From Liolophura sinensis (taxonomy: Eukaryota > Mollusca > Polyplacophora > Chitonida > Chitonidae), in assembly GCF_032854445.1 (NCBI RefSeq), contig NC_088307.1, positions 868,001 through 932,000 of the forward strand: DNA of 64,000 bases, given 5' to 3'. The translations under genes and the position numbers were made by a program. This document shows positions 11,995 through 23,299 of this stretch, piece by piece. Within the stretch, counting starts at the first letter, position 1. The number at the start of each line of letters is the position of its first letter. Below the pieces are notes generated by a model. The model was given only the letters and a program-made list of their open reading frames with translations. It was not told where the DNA came from and did no database searches.

Positions 11995-13386
11995 TGCAGT
12001 AATATATTGATACCTAGGCGTGAATGTCACTTACGGTTTGTCCTTAATTATAGACGCAGGCGTGAACAGATGCGGTTAAGTATTGATACCTAGGCATGCA
12101 TGTCACTTACAGTATGTCCTTAATCATAGGCGCAGGCCTAAACATATGCGGTTAAGTATTGATACCTAGGCAGGAAGGTCACTTACGGTTTATCCTTAAT
12201 CATAGCCGCAGGCGTGAACAGATGTAGTTAGGTATTGATACCTAGGCAGGAATGTCACTTACGGTTTGCCCTTAATCATAGGCGCAGGCCTGAACAGATG
12301 TAGTTAGGTATTGATACCTAGGCAGGAATGTAACTTACGGTTTGTCCTTAATCATAGGCGCAGGCCTGAACAGATAAAGTTAAGTACTGATACCAAGGCA
12401 TGAATTCACTTACGGTTTGCCCTTAATCATAGGCGCAGGCCTGAACAGATGCAGTTAAGTATTGATACCTAGGCATGAATGTCACTTACGGTTTGCCCTC
12501 AATCATAGGCGCAGGCGTGAACAGATGCAGTTAAGTATTGATACCTAGGCATGAATGTCACTTACGGTTTGCCCTCAATCATAGGCGCAGGCCTGAACAG
12601 ATGCAGTTAAGTATTGATACCTAGGCATGAATGTCACTTACGGTTTGCCCTTAATCATAGGCGCAGGCCTGAACAGATGAAGTTAAGTATTTATACCTAG
12701 GCATGAATGTAACTTACGGTTTGTCCTTAATCATAGGCGCAGGCCTGAACAGATGCAGTTAAGTATTGATACCTAGGCATGAATGTCACTTACGGTTTGC
12801 CCTCAATCATAGGCGCAGGCCTGAACAGATAAAGTTAAGTACTGATACCAAGGCATGAATTCACTTACGGTTTGCCCTTAATCATAGGCGCAGGCCTGAA
12901 CAGATGCAGTTAAGTATTGATACCTAGGCATGAATGTCACTTACGGTTTGTCCTTAATCATAGGCGCAGGCCTGAACAGATGCAGTTAAGTATTGATACC
13001 TAGGCATGAATGTCACTTACGGTTTGCCCTCAATCATAGGCGCAGGCCTGAACAGATAAAGTTAAGTACTGATACCAAGGCATGAATTCACTTACGGTTT
13101 GCCCTTAATCATAGGCGCAGGCCTGAACAGATAAAGTTAAGTACTGATACCAAGGCATGAATTCACTTACGGTTTGCCCTTAATCATAGGCGCAGGCCTA
13201 AACAGATGCAGTTAAGTACTGATACCAAGGCATAAATGTCACTTACGGTTTGCCCTTATTCATATGCGCAGGCCTAAACAGATGCAGTTAAGTACTGATA
13301 CCAAGGCATGAATGTCACTTACGGTTTGCCCTCAATCATAGGCGCAGGCGTGAACAGATGCAGTTAAGTATTGATACCTAGGCATG
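11995..13386. repeat. 76-bp minisatellite, left block
   Basis: About 18 units containing CACTTACGGTTTGCCCTTAA, TCATAGGCGCAGGCCTGAAC and GTTAAGTATTGATACCTAGG. Units at the left edge carry AGGCAGGAATG and GCGGTTAAG variants, also seen in the right block (15396-15690). Central units are more homogeneous, with two main subtypes (ATTGATACCTAGG and ACTGATACCAAGG). Confidence 0.95.
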
Positions 13387-13419
13387 CAATACCGGATATA
13401 TTTGAGAGCATTAAACATG

Positions 13420-14034
13420 GTATTTCCACCAAACCGGTGCTCTGTCCAACTGAACGATTGTTTGACATTGAATTCCCAAAGCAAACATTTAACTATTTCC
13501 AAATGTGGACATGCCATTTGTCTTACATGTCCATCATTTGATACATCCGCCACTTTTATTTCCTTACTGACTGGTAAATGTTATTCTGTTAATTCCTACG
13601 TTAACTTAAGTTGTATTGGGTCCAATTGTATTTACTTGGTAACATGCAAGAAGTGTGGTCAGCAGTATGTTGGGAAGACCACCCAGAAACTACATTTACG
13701 GGTGAACGGGCACCGTATGTCCGTGCGCAAGAAACAATTGCTAATAGGCAAGCATTTCTCTGCCTCCGACCATGACTGGGACCATTTCAGCATTCAAATA
13801 ATAGAATCGGTTTATCCATCAACAAATGAGACTAATGTCGAATTTGAACGTAAAATCCGTAAGCTTTTCTGGATGCTAGAGATTGGTTTAGTCTTCCCAT
13901 ATGGGTTGAATGATAACGTTATGGGAATCGGCAATGTAACATCTAGCCAACCATATGACTCCATCGTAACAAATTTACTCAAATACCATAAACGTAGACC
14001 TCGCAGTCATGGTAGGAGTTCAACAGAAACATGA
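13420..14034 (+). pseudogene. GIY-YIG endonuclease domain of retroelement
   Basis: About 205 residues are open to the TGA at 14032. A Cys-rich lead-in (CGHAICLTCPSFDTS) precedes SNCIYLVTCKKCGQQYVGKT, the GIY-YIG signature with IYLVTC as the first strand and QYVGKT as the second. LHLRVNGHRMS carries the conserved Arg and His, and EFERKIRKLFWML the downstream Glu. The tail ends KRRPRSHGRS. No start codon sits at a natural N terminus (the ATG at 13384 is in satellite), so this is a fragment. In Penelope-like and related elements the domain nicks DNA for target-primed reverse transcription. Confidence 0.75.
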
Positions 14035-14329
14035 TTCACAAACACGTTACAGTTACCTATTTAGTAGGATTGTCGTATGACACCAATAGAATGCATGCTC
14101 TACGCACAGTATTATATGCACTGCCACTGAACTTGCTAAAACAGGTCGTTCAAGACGTATCCAATAACATACACAATTTTAATGTTCCACCTCACCTTGT
14201 GCGTCTGTGTCAAGACATATCGTATTTTCGATTGTATCGCCCTGTAACTACAATTGAAACTCAACACGATCGACTCTTTCTGAAGATAAAGTACAGTATT
14301 TAGACAGTGGCCTTGATTTAATTAACCTA

Positions 14330-14829
14330 CCACACATCTTTAATGAACCTGATGTTCGTAGTGCTGTGCCTAATTATTTTAATATCCAAGCGCCACCTTG
14401 CATATCCTATGAGTATACAAAGCCTATCGCTTCCAAAATTTCAATTATTCCCAGGCCATAAAGGAGTTCGATTTGGCGACGTATACTTCTGGCGGCTATA
14501 ACTGTGGTTGTGAATCCTCAATTTTTACCAATATACCCAAGGGTCCTGCATATGGCGTATACATATCTCACCTTGTAGCATTTGTCAGATCTTGCGTTAA
14601 TTGTGATGGCTTTAATCTACGTCACAAGTTGCTAGTTGAAAAACTAGTTTGTCAAGGATACTCCATCAAACGCCTTCATTCTAAGTTTCTCAAATTTTAC
14701 AATGAGTATAACACTCTCGTTGGCAGGTATGGACAGAGCGTTCAGAATCTCTGGCGATATGCATGTGATCAACCACGTGGACGGCGCTGTTATCCCTATG
14801 TACATATCTATCACGTACATGGTATTTAA
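14330..14829 (+). pseudogene. Retroelement ORF remnant, RT core deleted
   Basis: 14311-14458 reads through PDVRSAVPNYFNIQAPPC and CISYEYTKPIASKI to a TAA. After that it continues as EFDLATYTSGGYNCGCESSIF and then directly PKGPAYGVYISHLVAFVRSC and KLLVEKLVCQGYSIKRLHSK. In full-length relatives, as I recall them, a complete reverse transcriptase lies between the CxC-rich block and the YGVYISxL tail. Their direct junction near 14530 therefore suggests an internal deletion. Confidence 0.55.
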
Positions 14830-15395
14830 CAACATAGATGGCGCTGGTTGCCCAGTGTAACCGTCTATCTTGTATGTCATGTGTAACATCATAGATGGCG
14901 CCTCTTCTAGCATGAGATCTTTACATATTAACGGGAATGACGTAATCGTCCGTTACTTTTGAATCATAATCTGATCGGTTAGGGTCTGTAACGCTCGTCA
15001 TTTTCAAACTGTATCTAATACCGCTTAACCTGGGGCTAGGGGCCGTAAAGGTAGCCATGCTAATTACATCAGCATGATGCCTTTATGAACAGTTGCAATT
15101 AAAGCGCGACTGAGATACTTGTTTAGCTGTTATTTGACATGGAACTCATTGATGGACTACGAATTTGAACATTGATATGGAGTTCATGCCTGGAATATTC
15201 TGTCTGCCCGGCATCATTGAAAACTCTTGTGTGTTACCGGCTTTATTTCTTATTTGTATAATTTCTTACATACCTTTGTCTTCGGGAGTTAGTGTTAAAC
15301 GTTGTTGTGGAAATGGATCTTGCGATTATCGACTTGGAACGCCCTTTATTGACTATGAATGGTATAGGAATGTCGGACTTGACGCTTATACTTAC

Positions 15396-15690
15396 AGTAT
15401 GTCCTTAGTCATAGGCGCAGGCCTGAATAGATGCGGTTAAGTATTGATACCTAGGCAGGAATGTCACTCCCGGTTTGTCCTCAATCATAGGCGCAGGCGT
15501 GAACAGATGCGGTTAAATATTGATACCTAGGCAGGAATGTCACTTACAGTTTGTCCTCAATCATAGGCGCAGGCGTGAACAGATGCGGTTAAGTATTGAT
15601 ACCTATGCAGGAATGTCACTCACGGTTTGTCCTCAATCATAGGCGCAGGCGTGAACAGATGCAGTTAAGTATTGATACCCATGGAAATGT
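15396..15690. repeat. 76-bp minisatellite, right block
   Basis: Four units in the same orientation as 11995-13386, carrying the edge-type variants AGGCAGGAATG and GCGGTTAAG. Confidence 0.92.
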
Positions 15691-16019
15691 ATGGGTGATG
15701 ATAGTGAGTTTAACTGAAATGTGATTGATTCGTTAAGCCATGTTTGCTCTTATGAAAAGTGTAGGATTGCCTGGTCTAGTTCTTGTAGTAGACGTAAGAT
15801 GAAGAGGGTACTGTTACGACTGGTTCTTTTTGGCCATGACAGCCAGTTGTCTCTGGGATTTCCCCGAAAAGTTATGCACGCACGGATGGGCGTATGCCAG
15901 CTGCCAGTGGGCAAACCTCCTTTGTCTGAGTTGACCTTGGGACGGTAACCTCGTGAAAACATTCTTCCACTGCTTTTGGAATAAGACAAGCATGAGATAT
16001 ACTAGATTGCCACCTGTTT

Positions 16020-16625
16020 CTGCTCAGTTTCCCCGTGATTTTGATGTATTTTGTTGTGATTCTGATAGATTTCTCTGCTGATTCTGATCGTTTACCGTGA
16101 TTCTGATCGGTTTCCCTGTGATTCTCATACGTTTCACTGTAATTCCGACCGGCTTCTCAGCCGACTCTCATAGGTTTCACTGTGATTCTGATCGGTTGCC
16201 CCGTGATTCTCATACGTTTCACTGTAATTCCGACCGGCTTCTCAGCCGACTCTCATAGGTTTCACTGTGATTCTGATCAGTTTCCCCGTGATTCTCATAT
16301 TTTCCATTGTGATTCTGATCGGTTTCCCCATAATTCTCATAGGTTTCACCTTGATTCTGATCGATTTCTCCGCTGATTCTGATCGTTCACCGTTATTCTG
16401 ATCGGTTTCCCCGTGGTTCTCATAGATTTCACTTCACTGTGTTTCTGATCGGTTTCCCTGTGATTCTCACAGGTTTCACTGTGATTCTGATCAGTTTCTC
16501 TGTGATTGTTCACCTTGATTCTGATAGGTTTCCCCGTGATTCACATCGGCTTCTTCGTGATTCTGATCGGTTTCCTCTGACTCTAATCAGTTTTCCGTGA
16601 TTCTGATTGGTTTCCGATTTTGCTC
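16020..16625. repeat. ~20-bp minisatellite
   Basis: About 28 irregular copies of GTGATTCTGATCGGTTTCCC with CATAGGTTTCACT variants. A ~90-bp segment (GTTTCACTGTAATTCCGACC onward) is duplicated at about 16132 and 16217. Confidence 0.92.
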
Positions 16626-18335
16626 TAGTTCTTGTTGATTATACTTTGTGAAAGTAGGTTCATCGTCATTCTGTTACCTTTCCTCATTGTGTGCGGTTTC
16701 CCCTGATTCTAGCTCCTTGTTTTCTTGAATATACTAGATTTTCTGCACCAATAAGTTTTGTCGCAACCATACAAATATACAATTTTTTCTCACGACGGCG
16801 TAAAGTACTTGTACCAAATCCATCGGATAAAGACAGCAAAACAAGTAAAACTGTCAGGTCAATCATTCAACCAATCAGTCGATTGGCCACATATTTCCTG
16901 ATCAGAACCGATCAACCTCTGTTTTGTTTCACCGAAAACTCTTAAATCACGCCCCTGTAAACCTGATCTGCTTGTGCAGAGGACCTGACGACTGATAAGC
17001 TATACGTACGCTTCATCAATCATTTTACATTTACGTGCACTTCCGCAGTATTGACGAACTAATGGTGGCTCCGGTACAGGTACGACAGAGACAAACATTC
17101 CTTATATATTCCTTGAAAATAACAGTTTGAAACTGCAGTTGTAATATAACAGAATGAAGAAAGTTAAGAAGGCGCTTTATATATTCCTTGAAAATAAAAG
17201 GAAATTTGAAACTACAGTTGGAATATAACAGAATGTAGAAAGTTAAAAAGTTAGCTTAGTTTGGGCAGGGATATCAAAAGAACTGATGAAATTTGAAAGC
17301 CCAAACCCCTGCACTTTTACGAGGTCCTCATTGGTGTTTCGTCTGCATAGATGAATTTTAAGAGAAAGTCTGTTGTCTAAATAAGGGTAGAGTGTGTTCT
17401 GTTATCATAACACAACATTCTGTTCTATTCAATATAATATCCTGTTAGAGTAATATAAGCTCTATGTTGAATTAATAGAATATGTGTGCGATATTTAAAG
17501 GAACAATCAACTGTAATAACAGAATAAAATGGTTAGAAATTGTCACTGATTGTTTGAAACCCAGTGATTTAAAACCGTGTTCAGACGTGAGAACACAGCG
17601 AACCTGTATAGAATCCAGCTTGTTTTATTTTCAGTCATCTGGTCAGATTCGATTTCATCAATGGGAACCGTGTGGAAAAGTCTTTACACAGGACACTCTT
17701 GGACTAGACTTCCACTTTTTGATTACCGGTACCGGTTGATTTTGACACTTACATTACAATGCCTTTTGACAAACCGGATCTTTCTCGGCGTACACGTACT
17801 TTAAAAACATACGGCAGGAACACCGATAATTTAGCATTCTGTTTTGAACAATTGGATACCAAGGAATGAAAAGTGAAGTGACAGACCTTCCGCAATTTGT
17901 TATCTATATCATTGGCGGAACATAGTGGTTCTCGCAATATTGCCCCGGCAGTTGAATACCTATAACTGGAAGACTTTCATCAAGTCTGATCAAGATGGGG
18001 GATTAAGATTGCATTGGTAGACGGGCCGTGTTTCATATCCTTTTGCAAAAACTGTTCCGGGTCGTATACGGATGTACCACATGACAAAACCACAAGAAAA
18101 TTACCAGAAAGAGAAACACGGGTAATTTGTATACAGTGAACTGATTTACTCGTCAAGATTAGCACTGGTGTACGTTGTCAATTTCATTTGTTAGTTTAAT
18201 GCTGAACGAAATATATTTTTACGTGTAAGGACAGTCCGCTGTCGCTACAACCCATCGTCCAGCTAGACCCAGAGTATCCACTACTGCGGCTGGAATATGT
18301 CGTGGCGCTTGGCGCAGTTTGACATTAAATCGGCC
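16626..18335. other. Intergenic, one short tandem duplication
   Basis: No gene recognised. Two copies of a ~75-bp unit lie at about 17101-17250 (TATATTCCTTGAAAATAA ... GAATATAACAGAATG). Short frames at 16691 and 17482 show no family features. Confidence 0.4.
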
Positions 18336-18472
18336 CTAATACCATTCCAAATCTTGATTTTCAGGCTGGACTTCAAACCCGAAGGAGTTTGACCGCCTTG
18401 TGCTCCGCGGGGGAGGCTGGTAACTCCGGTAAAAATTGCGGACATCGGAATTGAACAGGTCGGCAGAAAGTT
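18336..18472 (-). CDS. Terminal exon of proposed secreted protein
   Basis: The acceptor is TTCCATTCTTTTTTGCAG. In phase 1 it encodes LSADLFNSDVRNFYRSYQ and a Pro/Ser/Arg-rich tail to TAG at 18336-18338. No upstream in-frame start is needed, because the open frame extends back across the acceptor. Confidence 0.5.
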
Positions 18473-21400
18473 CTGCAAAAAAGAATGGAAAAGGAGATTT
18501 AATGAGAAGGCCCTTTACTTTGTCAAACATGTCCAGCAAAGAAGACGCGTGTTTATGGAGACAGAGTTTGGTAGGGTATTAAAGCACGGGGAATAAATTC
18601 CTACCAGTCACGACAGTGTGATAGTTGGTAAATGGTCACACATAAACGGTGAAATTCGGGCTCTTGTCAGTCTACTCCAGTTAGGGTTTTATTTCAACTA
18701 TCCATGTAGAAGCTTAAATAGTAACAATTTACTCACACCTTTAAGCAGAAATTTTGACTCGATGTGTACAAATATGAGCCGGTTAATTGTCTCTAAAACA
18801 AGGTACTAAAATCATTTCGCATGTTTGTTGTTGTTATTTCGTGAATCATGACGATATAGAACTCTTTTGAAAATGAAGGCAAGAAAAAGTTATTCATCGG
18901 TAGGCCTGCACTGTATATGTATAGACCAGCCATATGTACGAGTCAAGTTGACGTAGGGCCGCGATCGTTACTCCGAAAATATTACTATAAACTTGAATGG
19001 TTTACAATCCATTGTAACTAGAACCCCTTAGTGCAAGCACAATAACCAGATATATACCCTAAAATAAATACCCTAATGTAGCTATATGTAAGTCCCGATT
19101 TTGTTTGTCCGGGCCCATACAAAGACACAACCGATGCTGCAGGTGCGCGTAAGCTCGTAACGTAGGCCTACCTACACTATTAAAACGGGAATATTAAATG
19201 CTGTAACATGTAGTTATTAGTTTGTTTCCAAGTTGTTACTTTAATGGGTTATACAACGCCTAAGAGTATCAATTTCATATAGGATAGTATCATATTATAA
19301 CAGTTTGTAAGCATTTTGTAACATGATGAGATTTAAAAACCTGTAAATGTTGGATTTAACATCATTAACATTATATAGGCCTATAACATATCCGTGTTTG
19401 CAGTGTATAGACAGTCCTATATCTCAGTTGTTCTGGAAAAGCCTGCACAAAATATCGTAGCTACAGTGTCTTGGAAGCTCTGCTATTGTGTTTACAATGA
19501 TTGTAGAAATAAGTTACACCGCTTGCACAAGGAAGCGTAAGGCTATTGTAACTTTTTGGTGTCTGCTATCGCTATACTACGCCAGATTTGACTCGTACAT
19601 AATGGTGGTCTCTATAAATGGAAAAGGCACCAGTCAATGACTTTTCTTGTCTGCATATTCAAAAGAGTTAGTTCTACATCATATTGATTCACCAGCTAAT
19701 AACAACAACAGGTGAAAAAATTCTCGATCTTCTTGAGACAATTAAATGTCACGCCTTTGACAACCGAATCGAATAGTACTAACAGTCTACCTAAACTTGC
19801 ACTTAACGTAAATTTTAGGGCAAATGTAAATGTTTACAACAAGGTCGGCTCGATATTTATGTTGGGTTGTAAATTACGACTATCATAGCTTACAGTCCAT
19901 TCGTACAAGGGGATGTCCATTGTAACGAAGGGTGCCCATTGTAACGAAGGGTTACAATCGCGATCTTAGTGATTTACAATAAACTTAGGGTTGCGATCCA
20001 ATTATGCAAGCGGTCCCAGCACCTGTCTACACTAGAGAAAAGATGACTGGCAAACTGTTATCACGAGAAAGGAGTAGAACAGTGAAATAAAACTTGTGTT
20101 CTTATTCACTGTATTTATTTTTCGTTTTTGTCAACCTATGTGGACGGCTGTGATGTTCAGGTGCTACAGTTTTCCAGTTGTACGTAATAACTTACCTACA
20201 TGTATCTATAAACTGGGAGAACTCACCACTTTTTTCAAACATCTTAGTCTGTCGTCGATACTTCTTTTGCAAGAATTCAATTGCCTTTGCCATCTGTTCT
20301 AATTCATATCCTAGAGGAGTATATGGAGTAAAACATATATGTGTAGGTCCCTTAGATATGTGCTTTAGTGTCTACGACACACTACAATGATCAACGTCAT
20401 TCCCTTCACTGCGCAGTGAACGTAGTACAATACTATTGGTCGTTTTCAATTTTGATGGTTTGTGCAACAACATGTTTACAACCGCTTTTCATTTATTCAC
20501 AGGTTAAGATAAGACAAGGTTGTATGTACATTCTCGGTATGGTCTCATTTCAGCTAAAACAAGGCTGTATGTACATTCTCGGTGTGGCGTGACATCAGCT
20601 CAGCCAGGACTGTATGTACATTCTGGGTATGTCCTCATTTCAGTTAAGACAGGACTGCATTTACATTCTCGGTATAGCCTTATTTCAGCTAAGGCAAGGC
20701 TGTGTGTACATTCTCGGTGTGGCGTGACATCAGCTCAGACAGGACTGTATGTACATTCTCGGTATGTCCTCATTTAAGCTAAGACAGGACTGTATTTACA
20801 ATCTCGGTATAGCCTTATTTCAGCTAAGACAAAGCTGTGTGTACATTCTCGGAATGATCTCTTTCAGTTAAAACAAGGCTGTATGTACATTCTCGGTATG
20901 TCCTCATTTTAGCTACGACAGGACTGTATTTACATTCTCGGTATAGCCTCATTTCAGCTAAGACAAGGCTGTGTGTGCATTCTCGGAATGATCTCTTTCA
21001 ACTAAGACACGGCTGTATGTACATTCTCGGGGTACATCACATCAGCTAAGACAACACTGTAAGTATATTCTCGGTATTGCCTCATTACAACTAAGACAAG
21101 GCTACATGTACAGTGGTCTTATATCAGCAAACACTTACGATGTTTTCTCTTTGACTCTTTAAGTGCAGTATAATCATCACAGTTTTTCTGACATCCGATA
21201 CTTCTCGTTGACTTTCCTGTCGACAAAAAACACACACACACACACAACAAAGAGTGAAATGAGGACAATAAAAGGTTAGTTAATCAGACATTGATAGGAC
21301 ACAAGTATAGAGTACATTTGTATGAGACAAAAGACGTTGTCTAAGCACTGCACACCTGGAGCGGAAGAACGTACCCAGGCACCGTATGCGTGTGTTTCCC

Positions 21401-23267
21401 GCTTCTTGTGCATGTGATAAATCAATATAACTAGAAAAAACTTTCCGAACTGTCAATCAAAAACACACCAATAGACCTTTCCGTACTGTCAATGAAAAAC
21501 ACACCAATAGACCTTTCCGTACTGTCAATCAAAAACACACCAATATACCTTTCCGTACTGTCAATCAAAAACACACCAATAGGCCTTTCCGAGCTGTCAA
21601 TTAAGGACGCTTAATTGACGAATCATAAGCAGTATTGTTGGAAATATGTCAACCGGGTGTCCTACATATTGGTTACAAATTTCAATATTTCTTTGACGTC
21701 ATGACGTCACAGTGGGAAACTCGTCCAAAGTTATGAACTCATATGTTCTTTCCTTTATTACGTCATAATTAGAGCTGTACGTGTGCTCATAAACATGTAT
21801 GAAGTACACACGCACGGCAACGTGACAGTAGAAAACGAAGCGTTTTACTGTCATTTGGGCTGCCGGTGCAGATTTTCCTCGAGTCTCCCATTGCTTTCAC
21901 ATCGAATGGACTGAAAAGCAACGTTGTCATGAGAAAGAGTGGTGGGACATCTGATGTGCTGGATATATCCATCGGGAACGATACTGACACGGATTTGGTG
22001 TCAACGGAAATGTTCTCAATCTTCTTTCATATATGACATTAACGGAGTAATTTGCTATAAATTTGGTAAGTGGCACTTTTTGAGATTAAAAGCTGAATGA
22101 AATGAACAAGGGAAAAGATCATTCCATTGGGTGTTGAAAGTAATATTAGGTGCTGGCTGGATGGGATCACTTTCATAACTTCATAAATCAGATTTTGTTC
22201 AAATTTTCTCTAACATGACGCCTCGGTCTCTCTTTGTTACATAGACAATGTGCTTTGAGTTCCACAAAAATGCAGTTACGACATTTTCAGAATGTGGCTC
22301 ATGTTTCTCAAAACAGGTTGTGAAAACACCACGTGACCGGTTATACAAGAAGCGCTGTGTGCACGTAACCAGAACCATGGCAACCAGAACTGCTGGTACT
22401 ATGTCGCAGCATGGTACACATATGGCGTGTACTTCATACTGTATACGATATATGGGGGTTTACGTCAAACTTAACAATTGTTTCGCCATATCACGACGAC
22501 ATACGACAAAGAGAAACCAACACTAAAAAGACAGTTTAAGAAATAGAGATAGAGGCTCTATCTCGGGTCCTGCCTTAATAAGCCACTCAAAAACCAGCTG
22601 CTATGTGAAACCGAGTACAGGCTTACAGTCGTTAAAATATCTAATTTTGGATTTGAAACAAACAGTATTTTTTCACGATTTGTACCCATGAGAGAATGAC
22701 AATGGTGAACGTTTCCCGCCAGAAGTAATACTGCCCTAATTTGCGTGATCTCGTGTTCAGCCCTGCCTTTGTGATGATGTCTCGTGAGCAAACTTCGTGG
22801 CCTATTGTAAGAAGTGGTGTAATCCAGCTTGGCCCCGAGATATCACTGTTTGGGAAATGGTACCCCATCCCTAAAGATTTCCTACAAGGCGCACAAAATC
22901 GACGTACCTAATTGGCTGATAGTAGAGAGTATACGATAGGATTCCGTTGGTTAAAGCATCCAGCCTTGCTCACATGTAAGTAAATGTGACATACTTAAAA
23001 TTCACCTCAAAACCTAAACATAACCTTTGTACCTAACACCAGCCAATCAGCGACGATCCTGCATTGCTTTCAGAGCGTTTGTATAAGCTTACCCCATTTC
23101 CAGGTACGCCTACAGACAAGGAGGGAGCCATTAGATAGGAGAATTGCCAACGAGACATAGTTGCCCAGAGACAGACCGCCAAGATCTCTTGTCACTATCT
23201 ACATGGAAATATAGAACAGTCAATAAACAAATAAATAAATGAATACTTAATACATAACTGAAATAAA

Positions 23268-23299
<32 letters not shown>

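Larger units (their letters stand above)
13387..15395 (+). mobile_element. Decayed retroelement with GIY-YIG domain, inside the 76-bp array
   Basis: A ~2.0-kb non-repetitive segment interrupts the 76-bp array, which resumes on the far side in the same orientation and within about 10 bp of register. It encodes, in order on the + strand, a GIY-YIG endonuclease region (13420-14034), an ALRTVLYALPLNLLKQV block (14031-14303), a CISYEYTKPIASKI block (14380-14460), and a YGVYISHLVAFVRSC tail (14550-14829). I know these blocks from reverse-transcriptase-bearing mobile elements of invertebrates, with GIY-YIG as in Penelope-like elements. The RT palm itself is missing. Frames shift and a stop falls at 14459, so it is dead. 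14830-15395 looks like non-coding 3' sequence and has two AACATAGATGGCGC-like repeats. Confidence 0.7.

Noticed and set aside
15721-15989. 75- and 79-codon frames on both strands after the 76-bp array
   Set aside because: They overlap each other in opposite directions and show no family features.
21803-22036. 78-codon + frame including IFLESPIAFTSNGLKSNVVM and SDVLDISIGNDTDTDLV
   Set aside because: Protein-like but without a start, family or matching splice partners, and overlapped by an equally long minus frame. It lies in an intron of the proposed minus-strand gene.
22558-22868. Minus frames of 75-77 codons near the uncertain exon 2/3 interval
   Set aside because: Considered as the missing exon, but no acceptor/donor pair gives the required phase change, and no domain is seen.
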